Numbered from the stretch's first letter, positions 1 to 6,117 are shown. The stretch: DNA of 9,604 nucleotides from an uncultured Chloroflexota bacterium (GCA_903915565.1 CAIWTG010000163.1:1-9604); one strand, 5' to 3'. Notes: generated by a model not told the origin, from the sequence alone. Translations and numbers: made by a program.

Positions 1-750
1 ACAATTATCTCCGGCATGGGCGAGCTCCACCTGGAGGTTATTACCAGCCGGCTCATCCGCGAATTTAACGTGGGCGTTAAAGTGGGGCAGCCGCGCGTGG
101 CTTATAAAGAGACGATTACCGCAGCCGTGGAAACCGAAGGCAGATTCGTCCGGCAGAGCGGCGGTCACGGGCAATACGGCGTAGCGGAAGTTAAATTTGA
201 ACCGCAGCCACGGGGCAAAGGCTTTGAATTCGTTGACAAACTCAAGGGCTCCGCGATACCGCGGCAGTTTGTTACACCAATCAAAAACGGCATTGTGGAA
301 GCCATGGAAAACGGCGTTTTGGCCGGCTATCCGGTCGTGGACATCAAAGCCATACTCGTCGACGGCAGCTACCATGACGTCGATTCTTCGGAACTGGCTT
401 TTAAAATGGCCGGCTCGCTGGCGCTTAAAGAGGGCATCAGAAAAGGCAAGCCTGTTTTGCTGGAGCCGATCATGAAACTGGAAGTGGTGACACCGGAGCA
501 GTTCCTCGGGGATATCATCGGCGACCTGAACTCGCGGCGGGGACGCATCGGTAAAATCGACCCACAGGGCGATACTTTCATCATCCATTGCCTTATCCCC
601 ATGGCAGAATCCTTCGGGTACGCCACCAGTTTACGCTCCCTAACGCAAGGCCGGGCGACGCACTCGCTGGAATTTTCCAATTACGAACAGCTTCCGCAGG
701 AAAAGACGGAAGAGATTATAGAAAAGACTGTAGGCAGGAAAGATGGCTAA
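1..750 (+). CDS. fusA: Elongation factor G, C-terminal part (5' end outside window)
   Basis: EF-G is the cytoplasmic GTPase that moves tRNA and mRNA through the ribosome after peptide-bond formation and helps RRF recycle ribosomes. The reading frame is open from the first base, so the gene starts upstream; 249 residues remain. Fragment residues 4-12 (SGMGELHLE) are the end of domain III. Residues about 33-150 are domain IV, with SGGHGQYG at 53-60 and DGSYHDVDSSELAFK at 121-135; His125 matches the conserved histidine of the domain IV tip that enters the decoding site. Residues about 156-232 are domain V (GDIIGDLNSRRG, LRSLTQGRATHSLEF). The G domain is not in the window. The stop codon lies 8 nt inside rpsJ, so the two genes are probably translationally coupled. 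The window cannot show whether this is the only fusA copy. Family assignment is certain. Confidence 0.98.
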   Translation, partial: TIISGMGELHLEVITSRLIREFNVGVKVGQPRVAYKETITAAVETEGRFVRQSGGHGQYGVAEVKFEPQPRGKGFEFVDKLKGSAIPRQFVTPIKNGIVEAMENGVLAGYPVVDIKAILVDGSYHDVDSSELAFKMAGSLALKEGIRKGKPVLLEPIMKLEVVTPEQFLGDIIGDLNSRRGRIGKIDPQGDTFIIHCLIPMAESFGYATSLRSLTQGRATHSLEFSNYEQLPQEKTEEIIEKTVGRKDG

Positions 751-1051
751 ACAGAAAATCCGCATCAAACTAAAGGGCTACGACCACAAGGTGGTCGACC
801 TATCGGCCAGGCAGATTTTAGAGGCAGTAGAGAGCACCGGCGCAGTAGCCGTCGGACCCGTACCACTGCCGACGCGCATCCAGAAGTTCTGCGTCATCCG
901 CTCGCCGTTCATCGATAAAAACTCGCAGGAGCAGTTCGAAATAAGGACGCACAAACGCCTGATTGATATCGTAGAGACGACATCCAAGACGATTGATGCG
1001 CTGACCAAGCTGAACCTGCCTTCCGGCGTGGAAATAGATATTAAATTATAA
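743..1051 (+). CDS. rpsJ: 30S ribosomal protein S10 (NusE)
   Basis: S10 sits in the head of the small subunit; in known bacteria it also acts as NusE, pairing with NusB in antitermination and bridging NusG to the ribosome. The 102 residues match the usual length. Diagnostic blocks are IRIKLKGYDHKVVD at 6-19, GPVPLPTR at 38-45 and the very conserved EQFEIRTHKRLIDIVE at 63-78. The start ATG lies inside the end of fusA (8 nt overlap), preceded by AGG at 736-738. The start agrees with the family N-terminus (MAKQKIRI). One oddity: the usual RSPH reads RSPF here, with Phe56 at the position of E. coli His56. Being first in the S10 block, yet starting within fusA, it has no upstream leader of its own. 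Identification is secure. Confidence 0.98.
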   Translation: MAKQKIRIKLKGYDHKVVDLSARQILEAVESTGAVAVGPVPLPTRIQKFCVIRSPFIDKNSQEQFEIRTHKRLIDIVETTSKTIDALTKLNLPSGVEIDIKL

Positions 1052-1062
1052 TTGGTGAAAAA

Positions 1063-1695
1063 ATGACGATAGGAATTTTAGGAAAAAAGCTGGGCATGAC
1101 CCAGGTATACGACAAGGGTGGCAAGACTGAAGCCATCACTGCCATCGAGGCGGGACCCTGCACGGTAACACAGGTAAAAACCGTGGAGAAGGACGGCTAC
1201 AGCGCGGTTAAACTTGGCTTTGGAGAAATTAAAGCGAAGAAAACCGGCGGCAAGAAGGGCAAAGCCAAGGAAAAAGCTTCGCCTAAATTTAAATATATGC
1301 GCGAAATACGATTGGATGACGGCCAGAAAATGGAAGCCGGCCAGAAATTAGACGTCAGCCTCTTTAAAGCCGGCGACATTATCAACGTCTGCGGCACGAG
1401 CAAGGGCAAAGGGTTTGCCGGCGGCGTGAAGCGTTATCACTTCCACGGCGGTCCCAAAACCCACGGTCAGAGCGACCGCTGGCGCGCACCGGGTTCCGTA
1501 GGCTCCAACACCAGTCCAGGCCGCGTCCTCAAGGGGCTGCGGATGGCGGGGCATATGGGCGATGAGCGGGTAACCGTCATCAACCTGGTTGTCATCGAAG
1601 CCCAACCGGAACGCAATTTATTATTAGTTAGAGGCGCAATTCCCGGCATGACCAACGGACTGGTGATAATTGAAAAGTCCAAGAGGGAGAAGTAA
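1063..1695 (+). CDS. rplC: 50S ribosomal protein L3
   Basis: L3 is an early-assembly protein of the large subunit; its globular part binds near the 3' end of 23S rRNA and its long loop reaches towards the peptidyl-transferase centre. The product has 210 residues, the normal length. It opens with GILGKKLGMTQVY (residues 4-16), carries GTSKGKGFAGGVKRYHFHGG (111-130) and the loop with GSVGSNTSPGRVLKG (144-158), then MAGHMGDERVT. Residues 55-80 hold a Lys-rich insert typical of many bacterial L3 proteins. Thr150 occupies the position of E. coli Gln150, the residue methylated there by PrmB. GGTGA at 1054-1058 is a good ribosome binding site for the ATG. The gene follows rpsJ after 11 nt and is separated from rplD by a single base. 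Confidence 0.98.
   Translation: MTIGILGKKLGMTQVYDKGGKTEAITAIEAGPCTVTQVKTVEKDGYSAVKLGFGEIKAKKTGGKKGKAKEKASPKFKYMREIRLDDGQKMEAGQKLDVSLFKAGDIINVCGTSKGKGFAGGVKRYHFHGGPKTHGQSDRWRAPGSVGSNTSPGRVLKGLRMAGHMGDERVTVINLVVIEAQPERNLLLVRGAIPGMTNGLVIIEKSKREK
1684..1690 (+). promoter_or_regulatory. Shine-Dalgarno site deciding the GTG start of rplD
   Basis: AGGGAGA lies in the last codons of rplC, 6 nt before GTG 1697. It selects this GTG over the in-frame ATG at 1670, which would add nine residues that L4 proteins lack and would overlap rplC by 26 nt. Confidence 0.75.
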
Positions 1696-1696
1696 G

Positions 1697-2353
1697 GTGC
1701 AGGTTCCTGTTTATAACATAGAGGGACAAGAAGTCCACAAAATTAAAATCAGCGACGATGTCTTTGGCGCGGAGTTCAACGAGGCGGTCGTCCATCAGGT
1801 AATGGTGGGGATGCAGGCTAACGCCCGCCAGGGCTCGGCAGCCACCAAGACCCGCGGCGAGGTAGTCGGCAGCACGAAGAAACTCTACCGGCAGAAGGGC
1901 ACGGGCAACGCCCGCGCCGGCAGCAAAAAGTCGCCAACGAGACGCGGCGGCGGTGTAAGCTTTGGGCCGAGGCCGAGGGATTACCGGCAGTCGATACCCA
2001 AGAAATTACGTCGTCTGGCACTAAGGTGCGTCCTCTCATCCAAAGCGGGTGAGGGCGATTTAAAAATCGTCGAAGCGTTCGACTTTAAAGAGGCAAAGAC
2101 CAAGCAGATGATAGCAGTGCTGGGCAACCTGGGAATCGTATCCTCCACGCTCATCGTGACCCAAAAGTCGGAGGAAAACGTCGTCCTCTCCGCCCGCAAT
2201 ATACCGGAAGTTATCACTACTCCAGCCAACGTGCTAAATATGTTAGATGTCATGTCACACAAGACATTATTAATGACCGAGGCTGCGGTACGCGCCGCAG
2301 AAGAACTCTGGGGCAACGGAGCCAAGCAAGGAGCGAAAGATGCATCTGTATGA
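1697..2353 (+). CDS. rplD: 50S ribosomal protein L4 (GTG start)
   Basis: L4 (uL4) binds 23S rRNA domain I; its extended loop lines the narrow part of the peptide exit tunnel with L22. In E. coli it also represses its own operon through the S10 leader. From GTG 1697 the protein has 218 residues and begins QVPVYNIEGQEV, the normal L4 N-terminus. The tunnel loop covers about residues 58-96, with the signature RQKGTGNARAGSKKSPTRRG starting at residue 65 and GGVSFGPRPRDY after it. The start choice rests on the AGGGAGA site and the homologous N-terminus. Only one base separates it from rplC, and it overlaps rplW by 14 nt. No S10-type leader can lie just upstream of rpsJ, so E. coli-style L4 autoregulation cannot be assumed. 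Confidence 0.97.
   Translation: MQVPVYNIEGQEVHKIKISDDVFGAEFNEAVVHQVMVGMQANARQGSAATKTRGEVVGSTKKLYRQKGTGNARAGSKKSPTRRGGGVSFGPRPRDYRQSIPKKLRRLALRCVLSSKAGEGDLKIVEAFDFKEAKTKQMIAVLGNLGIVSSTLIVTQKSEENVVLSARNIPEVITTPANVLNMLDVMSHKTLLMTEAAVRAAEELWGNGAKQGAKDASV
2328..2333 (+). promoter_or_regulatory. Shine-Dalgarno site for rplW inside rplD
   Basis: AAGGAG stands 6 nt before the rplW ATG at 2340 and is embedded in the rplD coding sequence. It supports the start that produces the 14 nt overlap of the two genes. Confidence 0.75.
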
Positions 2354-2624
2354 GGTGCTGCGCCGTCCGCTAGTGACGGAAAAGAATACAGCCTTACAGG
2401 CACTGAATAAATACGTCTTTGAAATCGCCGACGGGGCGAACAAGATGATGATTCAACAGGCGGTAGAAAAGGCGTTTAAAGTAAAAGTTACCAAGGTTAA
2501 CATCGTCATGGTGCGGGGCAAGTCCAAACGGGTGGGACGGCGCATGACGCATACCAACCCCTGGAAAAAGGCGATTATAACCCTGCAGCCGGGGGATAAA
2601 ATTGAGTATTTTGAAGGTGTTTAA
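2340..2624 (+). CDS. rplW: 50S ribosomal protein L23
   Basis: L23 (uL23) lies at the rim of the peptide exit tunnel, where it docks trigger factor and SRP in studied bacteria. The product has 94 residues, normal for the family. It begins LYEVLRRPLVTEKN (residues 3-16), followed by the conserved NKYVFEIADGANKMMIQQAV block and the VNIVMVRGKSKRVGRR loop segment, and ends with the ITLQPGDKIEYFEGV strand. The start is fixed by AAGGAG at 2328-2333 and by the family N-terminus. It overlaps the end of rplD by 14 nt, which suggests that ribosomes leaving rplD feed it. The stop is 6 nt before rplB. Nothing unusual is seen in the protein. Confidence 0.97.
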   Translation: MHLYEVLRRPLVTEKNTALQALNKYVFEIADGANKMMIQQAVEKAFKVKVTKVNIVMVRGKSKRVGRRMTHTNPWKKAIITLQPGDKIEYFEGV

Positions 2625-2630
2625 TTAGAG

Positions 2631-3458
2631 ATGGCTATTAAAGTATTTAACCCAACCTCGCCGGGACGACGCAATATGAGCGGCTATACCTTCGATGAAA
2701 TTACGAAGAGTAAGCCGGAAAAGTCACTAATCGTTGCCAAGAAGAGCAAAGCCGGACGCAACGCGCAGGGCAAAATAACCGTACGCCACCGCGGCGGCGG
2801 CGAAAAGCGATATTTACGCCTGATTGATTTTAAGCGCGATAAATTAGATATTCCAGGCAAGGTAGCGTCCATAGAGTACGACCCCAACCGCACGGCGCGC
2901 ATTGCGCTGATATTTTACGTGGACGGCGAAAAACGCTACATCATCGCCCCTATCGGCCTAAAGGTAGGTGACATGATAATGGCCGGCAGCAACGCCGAAA
3001 TTAAACCGGGCAATTCCATGCCCATGAAAAATATGCCGACGGGTATTGAGATTCATAACGTCGAGGTGCAGAAGGGCCGCGGCGGCCAGCTGGTGCGCAG
3101 CGCCGGCGGTTCGGCGCAGCTGATGGTCAAGGAAGGCGAATATGTACTAATCAGACTGCCTTCCGGCGAAATCCGCCGCATCCTTGCGGAGTGCATCGCG
3201 ACCGTCGGGCAGATTGGCAATTTAGAGCACCAGAACATCAGCCTGGGTAAAGCCGGACGCAGGCGGCACATGGGGTGGCGGCCGACCGTTAGAGGCTCGG
3301 TAATGTCACCGCGCGACCATCCACATGGCGGCGGCGAAGGGCGCTCCCCGATAGGTATGCCGGGGCCGAAGACACCCTGGGGCAAGCCAGCCCTCGGCTA
3401 TAAGACACGCAAACCGAAGGCTTCGGACAAGATGATAATCAAACGCCGCGGCAAGTAG
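2631..3458 (+). CDS. rplB: 50S ribosomal protein L2
   Basis: L2 (uL2) is a primary 23S rRNA binder needed for subunit association and for peptidyl-transferase activity. The 275 residues match the standard length. The N-terminus (AIKVFNPTSPGRRNMS), the RNA-binding region (KITVRHRGGGEKRYLRLIDF at 48-67), YDPNRTARIALI (83-94) and the C-terminal DHPHGGGEGRSPIG (229-242) are all present. The DHPH segment holds the histidine that corresponds to E. coli His229. The tail KASDKMIIKRRGK is typical. The ribosome binding site is weak: only TTAGAG directly before the ATG, 6 nt after the rplW stop, so coupling to rplW translation is plausible. The homologous N-terminus leaves no doubt about the start. Confidence 0.98.
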   Translation: MAIKVFNPTSPGRRNMSGYTFDEITKSKPEKSLIVAKKSKAGRNAQGKITVRHRGGGEKRYLRLIDFKRDKLDIPGKVASIEYDPNRTARIALIFYVDGEKRYIIAPIGLKVGDMIMAGSNAEIKPGNSMPMKNMPTGIEIHNVEVQKGRGGQLVRSAGGSAQLMVKEGEYVLIRLPSGEIRRILAECIATVGQIGNLEHQNISLGKAGRRRHMGWRPTVRGSVMSPRDHPHGGGEGRSPIGMPGPKTPWGKPALGYKTRKPKASDKMIIKRRGK

Positions 3459-3475
3459 GCGGATAAAGAGGAAAG

Positions 3476-3763
3476 ATGTCAAGATCAACGAAAAAAGGGC
3501 CGGCAGTTGATGAAAAGCTGATAAAGCACATAGACGCCGTAATACGTTCCGGCAGTAAGACGGTCATCAAAACCTGGGCCAGAAGGTCGACGATTCTGCC
3601 GCAGATGGTGGGACTAACCATCGGTGTATATGACGGCCACCGACATGTACCCATCTACATCAACGAAAACATGGTCGGCCACAAGCTGGGGGAATTCGCC
3701 CCGACACGGATATTTAGAGGACACGGAACCAAGGTTGAATCAGAAACAACGACGGAATCATAG
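3476..3763 (+). CDS. rpsS: 30S ribosomal protein S19
   Basis: S19 (uS19) forms part of the small-subunit head with S13 and takes part in inter-subunit bridges near the A-site tRNA. The protein has 95 residues, slightly over the usual 90-93 because of a short Thr/Glu tail (ESETTTES). It begins SRSTKKGPAVDEKL and carries the family core KTWARRSTILPQMVGLTIGV (32-51), DGHRHVPIYINENMVGHKLGEFAPTR (53-78) and FRGHG. GAGGAAAG at 3468-3475 directly precedes the ATG. The gene lies 17 nt after rplB and 18 nt before rplV, in the standard S10-operon place. Confidence 0.98.
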   Translation: MSRSTKKGPAVDEKLIKHIDAVIRSGSKTVIKTWARRSTILPQMVGLTIGVYDGHRHVPIYINENMVGHKLGEFAPTRIFRGHGTKVESETTTES

Positions 3764-3781
3764 AGATAGGGTGTTATTAAA

Positions 3782-4120
3782 GTGGAAGTTAAATCAATAG
3801 CTAAAGACACCGGTTTCCCCGCCGGCAAAGTACGCCCTCTGGCGGACATGGTGCGGGGCAAAAAAGTTGACGAAGCATTAAACATGCTGAAATACACGCG
3901 CACGCCGAAAGCGGCATTCCTCGCCAAGGTGGTTAAGTCAGCGATAGCGAATGCTGAAAATAATTTCCAGATGGACCCCGCCGATTTAAGAATAGTAAAA
4001 ATATATGTTGATACAGCCCGCAGCGTGAAACGTTTCCGGGCTCGGTCGAGGGGAAGAGCAAGCCCCATATTAAAGAATTCCAGCCATATCACCGTGATAG
4101 TTGCGGAAGAGGAGGCTTAA
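3782..4120 (+). CDS. rplV: 50S ribosomal protein L22 (GTG start)
   Basis: L22 (uL22) contacts all six domains of 23S rRNA in known structures; its long beta-hairpin lines the exit tunnel opposite L4. The product has 112 residues, as usual. The core motifs are KVRPLADMVRGKKVDEAL (16-33), KVVKSAIANAENNFQMDPADL (49-69) and the hairpin with KRFRARSRGRASPILKNSSHITVIV (83-107). The start is a GTG with AGGGTG 8 nt ahead, 18 nt after the rpsS stop. The N-terminal helix reads KVRPLAD where KVRLVAD is common, so a proline sits in an otherwise standard segment. The stop codon is directly followed by the TTG start of rpsC, and the last codons of rplV supply the rpsC ribosome binding site. Confidence 0.97.
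   Translation: MEVKSIAKDTGFPAGKVRPLADMVRGKKVDEALNMLKYTRTPKAAFLAKVVKSAIANAENNFQMDPADLRIVKIYVDTARSVKRFRARSRGRASPILKNSSHITVIVAEEEA
4110..4115 (+). promoter_or_regulatory. Perfect Shine-Dalgarno hexamer for the TTG start of rpsC
   Basis: AGGAGG in the final codons of rplV stands 5 nt before TTG 4121. It is among the strongest such sites in the window and supports use of the rare TTG codon. Confidence 0.85.
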
Positions 4121-5158
4121 TTGGGCCACAAAGTTCATCCGATAGGATTTAGACTAGGCGTTATCAAAGACTGGCAGTCTAAATGGTATAGTGAAGCGCA
4201 CTATGCCGAATTCATCCAGGAGGATAACAAGCTTAGGGACTTCATTAAGGCAAAATATCCCGAGGCAGCTATCTCGCTGGTAGAAATCGACCGCCAGGCT
4301 AAAGACGTAACTATCACATTACACACCGCCCGACCGGGCATCGTCATCGGGAGGGGTGGACAGCGCGTTGATGAAATGCGGCAGCAACTGGAAAAGTTAA
4401 TCGGCAAGAAATTACGCTTAAACATACAGGAAATCCGCCAGCCGGAACTGGACGCCTATCTCGTAGCGCGGTCAGTAGCGGAGCAGATTGAGCGCCGCGT
4501 GGCTTACCGGCGCGCCATGAAACAGGCCATCTTCCGAACAATACAGTCCGGCGCCAAGGGTATTAAGGTCAGTGCCGCCGGCAGACTGGCAAATGCGGAA
4601 ATCGCGCGACGGCAGACACTAGCCCAGGGCCAGGTGCCCCTGCATACGCTACGGGCGGATATTGATTATGGTTTTACCGAGGCGCACACCACACTGGGGC
4701 GCATCGGGGTAAAAGTATGGATTTATAAAGGGCAGGTGCTGCCGGAGATAAAGACGGCTGAAGCTGAAGCGAAACCTGCCGAAGCCGCGGCCGAACCGGC
4801 GACAGCCCCGCAGGGAGGACCAATCGAGGCAGCGATTAAAGCAGCTACTGCAGCAGCGGCAGAAGAAAAACCCTCTAAAGAGGACAAGCCGGCTAAAGCG
4901 GAAAAGGCTGCCGAAGTGAAAGAAAGGCCATCTAAAGAGGAAAAGTCAATTAAAGCTAAAGCGCCCGCGGAAGTAGAGCCGGAGGAAAAAGCCGAGAAAC
5001 CCAAGGCGAAAAAAGCAGTTAAACCCGCCGAGGAGAAAAAACCAGCGGCAAAAGCTGCGGCGCCCAAGAAACCGAAGAAAGCAGAAGAAACCGGCGAGGC
5101 TGAAGCCAAAGCCGTAAAAAAACCAAAAAACGTAACCAAGACTAAGGAAGAGGAATAG
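4121..5158 (+). CDS. rpsC: 30S ribosomal protein S3 with long low-complexity C-terminal tail (TTG start)
   Basis: S3 (uS3) lies at the mRNA entry pore and, with S4 and S5, helps the ribosome unwind mRNA. Residues 1-210 are a complete S3: start GHKVHPIGFRLG, KH domain with GRGG at 77-80, RRAMK at 130-134 (equivalent to the E. coli residues Arg131, Arg132 and Lys135 linked to helicase activity), and the C-terminal domain ending GRIGVKVWIYKGQ at 193-205. Most bacterial S3 proteins end soon after this. Here the frame continues to residue 345 with about 135 residues made mainly of Ala, Lys, Glu and Pro, with a single Arg, likely disordered. PSKEDK (251-256) and PSKEEK (270-275) mark a small repeat. 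Residues 163-170 read ARRQTLAQ..., differing from the common ARTEWYREG. The start is TTG, directly abutting rplV, with AGGAGG ahead. The S3 core is certain; the tail's role is unknown. Confidence 0.97.
   Translation: MGHKVHPIGFRLGVIKDWQSKWYSEAHYAEFIQEDNKLRDFIKAKYPEAAISLVEIDRQAKDVTITLHTARPGIVIGRGGQRVDEMRQQLEKLIGKKLRLNIQEIRQPELDAYLVARSVAEQIERRVAYRRAMKQAIFRTIQSGAKGIKVSAAGRLANAEIARRQTLAQGQVPLHTLRADIDYGFTEAHTTLGRIGVKVWIYKGQVLPEIKTAEAEAKPAEAAAEPATAPQGGPIEAAIKAATAAAAEEKPSKEDKPAKAEKAAEVKERPSKEEKSIKAKAPAEVEPEEKAEKPKAKKAVKPAEEKKPAAKAAAPKKPKKAEETGEAEAKAVKKPKNVTKTKEEE
4871..4945 (+). repeat. Short direct repeat inside the S3 tail
   Basis: Two 18-nt copies, at 4871-4888 and 4928-4945, differ at only two positions. 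They are spaced by 57 nt (19 codons), so both encode PSKE(D/E)K in frame. They look like a remnant of local duplication within the low-complexity part of rpsC. Confidence 0.7.
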
Positions 5159-5159
5159 G

Positions 5160-5600
5160 ATGCAACAGCCGAAACGCGTGAAATATCGTAAGATGCAGCG
5201 GGGCAGCATGGCCGGTCAGGCACATTCCGGTAATACGGTTGCCTACGGCGAATACGGCCTCCAGGCGTTGGAATCGGCGTGGGTTACCAGCGCACAGTTA
5301 GAAGCCGCCCGACGCGCCATTACACGACATATCCGCCGCGGCGGCCAGGTCTGGATTCGGGTATTCCCGGATAAACCCGCCACCAAGAAACCGGCGGAAA
5401 CCCGCATGGGCTCCGGTAAGGGCTTGCCGGACCACTGGGTAGCCGTGATTAAACCCGGCAGGATTATGTTCGAGATGTCGGGGGTGGGGGAAAAGGTGGC
5501 TAAAGACGCCATCCGTCTGGCGGCGCATAAACTGCCGCTTAAAACCCGTTTTATCGGAAAAGAATCAATCACTGCGATGAGCGGTGATGCGGCAAAGTAG
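5160..5600 (+). CDS. rplP: 50S ribosomal protein L16
   Basis: L16 (uL16) is a late-assembly protein between the peptidyl-transferase region and the A-site tRNA elbow, required to finish 50S activation. It has 146 residues, slightly above the common 136-144. Family blocks: PKRVKYRKMQRG (4-15), FGEYGLQ-like YGEYGLQALESAW (29-41), EAARRAITRHIRRGGQVWIR (48-67), ETRMGSGKGLPDHWVAV (80-96) and LAAHKLPLKTRF. Arg82 in TRMGSGKG corresponds to E. coli Arg81, which is hydroxylated there by RoxA/YcfD. The ATG comes one base after the rpsC stop; GAGGAA at 5150-5155, inside the end of rpsC, is the likely ribosome binding site. Nothing is abnormal in the protein. Confidence 0.98.
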   Translation: MQQPKRVKYRKMQRGSMAGQAHSGNTVAYGEYGLQALESAWVTSAQLEAARRAITRHIRRGGQVWIRVFPDKPATKKPAETRMGSGKGLPDHWVAVIKPGRIMFEMSGVGEKVAKDAIRLAAHKLPLKTRFIGKESITAMSGDAAK

Positions 5601-5609
5601 GGAGATAAC

Positions 5610-5810
5610 GTGGCGAAACTTGATGAATTAAGAAATTTGGACATCCCGGCGCTGCAAAAGCAGCTGGAAGACGCTCATCAGGAGCTGTTCAATCTCCGTT
5701 TCCGCCTGAGCACCAAACAGCTGGTAAACCACCGCGAGTTGAGACGGGTAAGGCACAACATCGCCCGTATTAATACACTGATAAGAGAAAAAGAACTGGG
5801 AACGAGTTAG
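5610..5810 (+). CDS. rpmC: 50S ribosomal protein L29 (GTG start)
   Basis: L29 (uL29) is a small helical-hairpin protein at the exit-tunnel rim next to L23. The 66 residues fit the family. It shows the two-helix pattern: AKLDELRNLDIPALQKQLED, then the signature ELFNLRFRLSTKQLVNHREL (25-44), then RRVRHNIARINTLIREKE. The start is GTG with GGAG at 5601-5604, 5 nt ahead. It lies 9 nt after rplP and 11 nt before rpsQ, the standard place at the end of the S10 operon. Confidence 0.97.
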   Translation: MAKLDELRNLDIPALQKQLEDAHQELFNLRFRLSTKQLVNHRELRRVRHNIARINTLIREKELGTS

Positions 5811-5821
5811 GGTAGGAAGTT

Positions 5822-6106
5822 ATGGAAAAGAAACGTAAAATAAGAATCGGCAAGGTCATCGGCGATAAAATGAATAAAACGGTGATTGTGGCCATTGATA
5901 CGCCCAAGCGCCATCCGCTTTATCGGAAGACCGTCCGGAGAATTGTGAAATATTACGCTCACGACGAAGAAAAGAAGAGCAAAGTGGGCGATACGGTACA
6001 AATTGAAGAAACCCGTCCCCTCTCCAAACTAAAGAGGTGGCGCGTGGTAGAGATTGTGACCAAAGGCGAAGTAGCCGAGATTAAACCGGGAGAAATTACA
6101 AACTAA
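5822..6106 (+). CDS. rpsQ: 30S ribosomal protein S17
   Basis: S17 (uS17) is an OB-fold primary binder of 16S rRNA in the body of the small subunit. The 94 residues include the family blocks KIRIGKVIGDKMNKTVIVAI (6-25), HPLYRKTVRRIVKYYAHDEE (31-50), the loop GDTVQIEETRPLSKLKRWRV (56-75) and a short acidic tail VAEIKPGEITN. AGGAAG at 5814-5819 precedes the ATG. In E. coli this gene ends the S10 operon and a separate spc promoter follows. Here only 18 nt separate it from rplN, with no visible hairpin or promoter, so the two operons are very likely co-transcribed. Confidence 0.97.
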   Translation: MEKKRKIRIGKVIGDKMNKTVIVAIDTPKRHPLYRKTVRRIVKYYAHDEEKKSKVGDTVQIEETRPLSKLKRWRVVEIVTKGEVAEIKPGEITN

Positions 6107-6111
6107 GGTTT

Positions 6112-6117
6112 GGGTGA
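6112..6117 (+). promoter_or_regulatory. Shine-Dalgarno site deciding the ATG start of rplN
   Basis: GGGTGA lies 7 nt before ATG 6125. An in-frame TTG at 6110 would add five residues (MGETE) not seen in L14, and the only purine-rich match ahead of it (AAGG) is too close to serve it. Confidence 0.65.

Noticed and set aside
1670..1696. In-frame ATG 1670 as an earlier start for L4
   Set aside because: It would add nine residues not found in L4 and overlap rplC by 26 nt; GTG 1697 has a well-placed AGGGAGA and the right N-terminus.
1981..2403. Antisense open frame of 140 codons across rplD and rplW
   Set aside because: It lies fully opposite two certain ribosomal-protein genes, has no recognisable motif, and is a codon-bias shadow.
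3655..4092. Antisense open frame of 145 codons across rpsS and rplV
   Set aside because: It is a shadow of conserved genes; the hydrophobic patches come from reverse-complemented Lys/Glu codons.
4723..5223. Long antisense open frame (166 codons) opposite the S3 tail
   Set aside because: It is opposite Ala/Lys/Glu codons whose reverse complements (Gly/Ala/Ser/Phe-type codons) rarely make stops; the Ser/Ala/Phe-rich translation has no family features and no proper ribosome binding site.
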